The notes beneath the pieces are model-generated. The model did not search any database and was not told the DNA's origin. It worked only from the letters and a program-made list of their open reading frames with translations. From an uncultured Erysipelotrichaceae bacterium (GTDB taxonomy: Bacteria > Bacillota_I > Bacilli_A > Erysipelotrichales > Erysipelotrichaceae), in NCBI GenBank assembly GCA_905201565.1, contig CAJKOS010000060.1, forward strand, positions 1 to 10,009: a stretch of DNA of 10,009 nucleotides, written 5' to 3'. The number at the start of each line of letters is the position of its first letter. Position 1 is the stretch's first letter. Position numbers and translations under genes: made by a program. Below are positions 7,207 through 10,009 of the stretch, in pieces.

Positions 7207-7215
7207 TGGTATAAT
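7207..7215 (+). promoter_or_regulatory. Extended -10 promoter of the hydroxyacid dehydrogenase gene
   Basis: TGGTATAAT is a perfect extended -10 element. No clear -35 hexamer is seen. Transcription would begin near 7222, leaving a leader of about 18 nt that carries the AAGGAGAT ribosome binding site (7228-7235). Confidence 0.7.
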
Positions 7216-7239
7216 GAATGCTGAGATAAGGAGATATAT

Positions 7240-8175
7240 ATGAAAGTACTGTTTGCAACGGATATCCATCCGGATGATAGAGCGCGCTTTGAAGCATTAG
7301 ACGATGTAGACATCATATTCAAGACAAAAAACGAAGTTACCGCAGATGATCTCACCGACACAGAAGTTATCATTGGCAACATTGATACAAATCTCATTCT
7401 GCAGGCAAATGCACTGCGATGGGTACAGCTTGACTCTGCCGGCGCCAACAACTATGCCGCACTGAATAAGGAATTCACCCTTACAAATGCCTCAGGTGCC
7501 TATGGTACCGCCATCAGTGAATACATGTTGGCATGTACGATGGCAATTCTCAAGAAACTGCCAGAGTATGGTGAAATGCAGAAGATGCATGAATGGGAAA
7601 ACCTCGGTTCTGTCAGAACCATCGATACATTGCGGATATTATGCATCGGTACAGGAGATATCGGTTCTGCCTATGGAGAAGTCATGCACAAACTCGGTGC
7701 AACCGTCTATGGTGTCCACCGCAGCACAAAACCATTACCACCTTATTTCAGTGGCACATACACCTTTGAAACCATGGATGAAATCCTGCCAGAATGCGAT
7801 GTCATTGCCATGTCACTTCCAGAAACACCAGAAACCATACATATCATGAACAAAGACACACTTTCCAAAACAAAAAAAGGCAGTATTCTCATCAATGTTG
7901 GAAGAGGCTCAGCCATCGATACAACTGCCCTCATCCACCTGCAGAAAGAAGGACACTTCTCTGGTGTATACCTCGATGTCTTCGAACATGAACCACTTCC
8001 CAAAAACGATCCGGTGCGCAACACAAAGGGCATTTACTGCACCCCGCACATTGCAGGAAGGTTCAATGCTGAGGCAACTTACAACAAAGTCGTAGACATC
8101 CTGTACACAAACCTCAAACACTATATCGCTCATGAACCACTAGAACACATCGTCGATAGAAAACTCGGTTACTAA
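7240..8175 (+). CDS. D-2-hydroxyacid dehydrogenase family protein
   Basis: A 311-residue cytosolic NAD(P)-dependent dehydrogenase reducing a 2-keto acid to the D-2-hydroxy acid or the reverse; the substrate is unknown. Seen: catalytic-domain start MKVLFATDIHPDD, substrate loop DSAGANNY (65-72), nucleotide motif GTGDIG (137-142), catalytic Arg222 in NVGRGS, Glu251 in DVFEHEPLP and His270 in CTPHIAG. The second strand of the Rossmann fold ends GVHRST (158-163) instead of the Asp typical of NADH enzymes, which suggests NADPH, as in glyoxylate/hydroxypyruvate reductase-like members. AAGGAG six bases before ATG 7240 fixes the start. Single gene with its own promoter and terminator, divergent from the DUF308 gene. 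Confidence 0.93.
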   Translation: MKVLFATDIHPDDRARFEALDDVDIIFKTKNEVTADDLTDTEVIIGNIDTNLILQANALRWVQLDSAGANNYAALNKEFTLTNASGAYGTAISEYMLACTMAILKKLPEYGEMQKMHEWENLGSVRTIDTLRILCIGTGDIGSAYGEVMHKLGATVYGVHRSTKPLPPYFSGTYTFETMDEILPECDVIAMSLPETPETIHIMNKDTLSKTKKGSILINVGRGSAIDTTALIHLQKEGHFSGVYLDVFEHEPLPKNDPVRNTKGIYCTPHIAGRFNAEATYNKVVDILYTNLKHYIAHEPLEHIVDRKLGY

Positions 8176-8176
8176 G

Positions 8177-8198
8177 CCATCCATCAGGATGGTTTTTT
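8177..8198 (+). terminator. Intrinsic terminator of the hydroxyacid dehydrogenase gene
   Basis: CCATCC (8177-8182), loop ATCA, GGATGG (8187-8192), then six T's. It starts right after the TAA stop. Confidence 0.92.
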
Positions 8199-8209
8199 AT
8201 AATAGAAAC

Positions 8210-8232
8210 AAAAAAACGGAACATGAGTTCCG
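8210..8232 (-). terminator. Minus-strand intrinsic terminator at the end of the hairpin array
   Basis: On the minus strand CGGAAC (8232-8227), loop TCAT, GTTCCG (8222-8217), then seven T's (8216-8210). The rpsR operon already has its own terminator 270 bases earlier, so this second strong signal needs a transcript that begins within 8233-8506. Confidence 0.8.
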
Positions 8233-8398
8233 GACACTTCAATATATACAACCGGAGAATTCTCCAGTTTGTTTTTATATTCACACCTGATCACAATGTG
8301 ATCAGTTTGCGGTTATATATCACCTGGTCTTTTGACCAGTTTGCACATATATCTCAACTCGTATTTGCAAGCAGTGATACGGGTTATTGCCTCAGTGC
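8210..8398 (-). ncRNA. Putative structured small RNA made of ~36-nt-spaced hairpins
   Basis: The 346-base gap between two gene ends has no convincing protein gene. On the minus strand it holds four hairpins plus a terminator hairpin, with centres near 8370, 8331, 8296, 8259 and 8224 (spacing about 39, 35, 36, 35). Stems differ: CGTAT/ATACG (extended by AAC/GTT), CTGGTC/GACCAG, CTGATCAC/GTGATCAG, CTGGAG/CTCCGG (one wobble), CGGAAC/GTTCCG. The linkers are alike: AAACTG opens the second to fourth stems, and each of the first four is followed by a form of GGTG-N-ATATA. The 5' end GCACT (near 8398) could pair with AGTGT just before the terminator and close a multibranched fold. A weak promoter lies upstream and a U7 terminator ends it, so a ~190-nt transcript is plausible. 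No known RNA family was recognised. Existence and strand are inference. Confidence 0.5.
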
Positions 8399-8404
8399 TC
8401 TATT

Positions 8405-8432
8405 ACTATACACCGCTTCTCATGCAATGCAA
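8405..8432 (-). promoter_or_regulatory. Weak candidate promoter for the hairpin RNA
   Basis: On the minus strand TTGCAT (8432-8427), 16-bp spacer, TATAGT (8410-8405), predicting a start near 8398. The -35 matches consensus in only three positions, so the call is tentative. Confidence 0.3.
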
Positions 8433-8506
8433 GAGCTGATTTTCAATGTAAACGGTTACTTTGCAAAAAAGTTGATTTTCTGCATAAATAAGCCATTTTT
8501 CGTAAG

Positions 8507-8533
8507 AAAAAAGCCCTCAGATAACTGAAGGCT
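8507..8533 (-). terminator. Intrinsic terminator of the rpsF-ssb-rpsR operon
   Basis: On the minus strand AGCCTTCAG (8533-8525), loop TTAT, CTGAGGGCT (8520-8512) with one G-T wobble, then a run of T's to 8507. It lies 12 bases after the rpsR stop. Confidence 0.9.
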
Positions 8534-8544
8534 TCGTGACTTGT

Positions 8545-8775
8545 TTAGTCCTCTACGTAAGGCAGCAGAGCCATCTGACGTGCACGCTTGATAGCGGAAG
8601 CCAGCTGACGCTGATACTTGGCGCGGGTTCCTGTTACACGGCGAGGTGTGATCTTGCCGTTAGGAGAAATGAATCTCTTGAGGAGCTCAACATCCTTGTA
8701 ATCAATATACTTGATGTTATTCTTTGTGAAATAACAAACCTTTCTGCGGCCCATTCTCTGTTTCTTGAATGCCAT
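8545..8775 (-). CDS. rpsR: 30S ribosomal protein S18
   Basis: A 76-residue S18, a small-subunit protein that pairs with S6 on the 16S rRNA central domain. Seen: [18 protein letters not shown], then the very conserved [19 protein letters not shown] and [13 protein letters not shown] near the C-terminus; full family length. It has the single Cys14 (CYFT) as in Bacillus rather than a zinc-type Cys pair. AAGGAGAG stands before ATG 8775. Third gene of rpsF-ssb-rpsR, 17 bases after ssb. Confidence 0.98.
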   Translation of the reverse strand: MAFKKQRMGRRKVCYFTKNNIKYIDYKDVELLKRFISPNGKITPRRVTGTRAKYQRQLASAIKRARQMALLPYVED

Positions 8776-8792
8776 AATCGGTCTCTCCTTTT

Positions 8793-9302
8793 TCAGAATG
8801 GAAGATCATCGCTGGAAATTACCAGTGAATCTCCTGTGTTAAAGTCATTGTCCAGTGACGCATTATCACTGGGAGCGGATGACGGTGCAGAATAACTGTT
8901 GTAGGAGTTATTGCTGTAACTGTTATTGGAAGCGTTGTAGCTGTTGTTAGAACCCTGATAGGAATCTTCACGTGCTCTTCTGCTTTCCAAAAGCTGAACA
9001 TTGTCACAGACAACTTCTGTCACATATACTCTTTTGCCGTCCTTGTCATCATAAGTTCTGGTCTGAATTCTTCCTTCTACACCAACAAGATTTCCCTTTT
9101 TGGCATATGTACCAAGGAAATCTGCTGTCTGTCTCCAGGCAACACAGTTGATAAAATCAGCATTCTGCCCACCATTGTTATCCTGGCGGGAAAATCTTCT
9201 GTCACATGCCACAGTGAACTGGGCAACGGACAGACCGGAAGTTGTTCTGCGGACTTCCACATCACGTGTCAGTCTGCCAACCAGTATGACGCGGTTGATC
9301 AT
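8793..9302 (-). CDS. ssb: Single-stranded DNA-binding protein
   Basis: A 169-residue SSB that coats single-stranded DNA as a tetramer in replication, recombination and repair. Seen: OB-fold domain from [18 protein letters not shown] to ~106, including ADFINCVAW (48-56), [17 protein letters not shown] (66-82) and [12 protein letters not shown] (97-108); then a flexible low-complexity linker (113-150) rich in Asn, Ser and Tyr with repeated NNSY-type units; and the acidic tip SSDDLPF (163-169), the docking site for partner proteins. ATG at 9302 follows the rpsF TAA with no gap, and its AGGAGG lies within the last rpsF codons, so translation is probably coupled to rpsF. Confidence 0.98.
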   Translation of the reverse strand: MINRVILVGRLTRDVEVRRTTSGLSVAQFTVACDRRFSRQDNNGGQNADFINCVAWRQTADFLGTYAKKGNLVGVEGRIQTRTYDDKDGKRVYVTEVVCDNVQLLESRRAREDSYQGSNNSYNASNNSYSNNSYNSYSAPSSAPSDNASLDNDFNTGDSLVISSDDLPF

Positions 9303-9605
9303 TTACTTTTCCTCCTGAGTTCTCTCAGCAGATGTGATCATATAGCGGACAACATTGGCATTGATGTGGATCAGACGATCGAACTCCTTAAGGCAGGCAT
9401 TGTCTGCTTCAAAGGATACAACCACATAGTAGCCCTTTGTCATATCATCAATACGGTATGCGAAATCGCGCATGCCCCATTCATCTGTCTTTGTGACATT
9501 ACCACCCTGATCAGTGATGATCTTGTTCAGATCAGCGATCAGTGCGTTTCTCTTGTCCTCTTCAACAGATGCGTTGATGATGTACATGACTTCATACTTT
9601 CTCAT
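9303..9605 (-). CDS. rpsF: 30S ribosomal protein S6
   Basis: A 100-residue S6, which binds S18 and then the central domain of 16S rRNA. Seen: MRKYEVMYIINASVEED start, DEWGMRDFAYRI (41-52), KGYYVVVSFEAD (57-68) and DRLIHINANVVRYMI (76-90), the usual ferredoxin-like fold; the tail ends TQEEK. The frame is open upstream to 9689, but ATG at 9605 is chosen: a near-perfect AAGGAGGTG stands 7 bases before it and the protein then starts as S6 normally does. First gene of rpsF-ssb-rpsR. Confidence 0.98.
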   Translation of the reverse strand: MRKYEVMYIINASVEEDKRNALIADLNKIITDQGGNVTKTDEWGMRDFAYRIDDMTKGYYVVVSFEADNACLKEFDRLIHINANVVRYMITSAERTQEEK

Positions 9606-9631
9606 TTTGTACACCTCCTTCTGGACTAATG

Positions 9632-9667
9632 GCCATCTCTGGCAAGGAGCGGGTTTAACCACTCGCT
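9632..9667 (-). promoter_or_regulatory. Structured rpsF leader, possible S6:S18 autoregulatory site
   Basis: The ~60-nt leader between the predicted start of transcription and rpsF contains two small hairpins on the minus strand: AGCG-AGT-GG-loop-CC-CGCT (9667-9648), with a bulged AGU opposite a strand containing CCCG, and GCCA-GAGA-TGGC (9643-9632) with a GNRA tetraloop. rpsF leaders in many bacteria bind the S6:S18 complex through a hairpin with a CCG element. The match is plausible but was not tested against the consensus. Confidence 0.35.
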
Positions 9668-9672
9668 GTAGT

Positions 9673-9701
9673 ATCTTACCATCTGCCACAGGTAATGTCT
9701 A
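9673..9701 (-). promoter_or_regulatory. Promoter of the rpsF-ssb-rpsR operon
   Basis: On the minus strand TAGACA (9701-9696), 17-bp spacer, TAAGAT (9678-9673), with TGG directly before the -10 giving an extended -10 element. Transcription would begin near 9666. Confidence 0.65.
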
Positions 9702-9703
9702 GC

Positions 9704-9729
9704 AAAAAATACCGGTAACTACCGGTATT
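9704..9729 (-). terminator. Intrinsic terminator of the Lrp/AsnC-type gene
   Basis: On the minus strand AATACCGGT (9729-9721), loop AGTT, ACCGGTATT (9716-9708), followed by a T-run to 9704. It directly follows the TGA stop at 9732-9730. Its T-run is only a few bases upstream of the rpsF promoter -35. Confidence 0.9.
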
Positions 9730-10009
9730 TCAGCTGATCTGAATGCGGTCATCATCATCTGTTCCAGACTCCATCATGACCCCATCTACTTTGTACTTCT
9801 TTAAAAGGAAACATGTGACCGTTGCCTGTACACCATCAATCGGTGCCAGTCTTGCCCCGACAAAATCTGCTACCTGGCGCATGGTCTTGTCCTTGACCTT
9901 GACAAAAAACTCATTCTTGCCACTCATCAGATATACATCGGTTACCTCTTCAAGCTGGGAAATCGTTTCCGCAATACGGTCATATCCCCTGCCCTTTTCC
10001 GGCTTGGCA
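9730..10009 (-). CDS. Lrp/AsnC-type regulator, C-terminal ligand-binding domain (partial)
   Basis: The frame is open to the right edge, so the start is outside the window and 92 residues are visible. They read, in order, YDRIAETISQLEEVTDVYLMSG, KNEFFVKVKDKTMRQVADFVG, RLAPIDGVQATVTCFLLKKYKVDG and an acidic tail SGTDDDDRIQIS. This is the pattern of the RAM (Lrp/AsnC effector-binding) domain: helix, VxxVYLxSGxxxFFVKV strand pair, helix, then the strand with GVQATVT...LKKYK. Full members carry an N-terminal helix-turn-helix of ~60 residues, which is not visible here; a stand-alone RAM protein is possible. An internal ATG at 9927 is not the start, since it would cut the domain in half. A terminator follows the stop. 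Confidence 0.75.
   Translation of the reverse strand, partial: AKPEKGRGYDRIAETISQLEEVTDVYLMSGKNEFFVKVKDKTMRQVADFVGARLAPIDGVQATVTCFLLKKYKVDGVMMESGTDDDDRIQIS

Noticed and set aside
7112..7297. N-terminal extension of the DUF308 protein to an ATG at 7297
   Set aside because: It would overlap the promoter and start of the divergent dehydrogenase gene, while the ATG at 7111 has a strong ribosome binding site and fits the family start.
8210..8398. CRISPR array reading of the ~36-base periodic region
   Set aside because: The varying parts are self-complementary stems and the conserved parts are short and imperfect; there are no identical repeats, leader or cas genes.
8210..8398. 6S RNA reading of the region
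   Set aside because: 6S RNA is one long hairpin with a central bubble; here there are several separate short hairpins in series.
8223..8528. A 101-codon plus-strand open frame across the hairpin array
   Set aside because: Its ATG lies in the loop of a terminator hairpin, no ribosome binding site precedes it, its end overlaps the rpsR terminator, and its composition follows from the hairpin linkers.

Overview
The window looks like chromosomal DNA from a low-to-moderate GC Gram-positive bacterium (Bacillota). The gene set and protein styles (rpsF-ssb-rpsR cluster, FtsH of the Firmicutes type, strong AGGAGG/AGGTGAT ribosome binding sites, AT-rich intergenic hairpin terminators) fit, and an Erysipelotrichia-like gut organism is a reasonable but unproven guess. 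TGA is used as an ordinary stop codon (for example in lgt and the DUF308 gene), so this is not a mycoplasma-type code.

Layout. (1) 68-2392, minus strand: a compact three-gene redox operon read as aldo/keto reductase, then flavin reductase-like protein, then short-chain dehydrogenase. (2) 2483-2949: a scar. The last ~100 codons of a MATE efflux pump (minus) end abruptly in a 17-bp-arm perfect hairpin, beyond which lies the tail of an unidentified plus-strand reading frame. (3) 3000-4907, plus: ftsH as a single gene with its own extended -10 promoter and an unusual start region, closed by a bidirectional terminator. (4) 4912-6439, minus: lgt-rpiB-glutaredoxin, with 4-nt and 1-nt overlaps suggesting translational coupling. 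(5) 6478-7111, minus: a DUF308/HdeD-like membrane protein with its own terminator. (6) 7207-8198, plus: a D-2-hydroxyacid dehydrogenase with extended -10 promoter and terminator. (7) 8199-8544: no protein gene, but a regular series of hairpins spaced about 36 bases apart with different stems and shared linkers, ending in a strong minus-strand terminator; I read it as a probable undescribed structured small RNA. (8) 8545-9701, minus: the conserved rpsF-ssb-rpsR operon with promoter, structured leader and terminator. (9) 9730-10009, minus: the C-terminal part of an Lrp/AsnC-type protein that runs off the right edge.

Most genes are housekeeping: membrane proteolysis (FtsH), lipoprotein lipidation (Lgt family), pentose phosphate isomerisation (RpiB), ribosome and replication proteins. 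The accessory parts are the redox operon, the MATE scar and the hairpin array. The best candidate for something new is the hairpin array at 8210-8398; next is the ftsH start region, where the Shine-Dalgarno sequence points to an ATC codon rather than to the GTG it overlaps.
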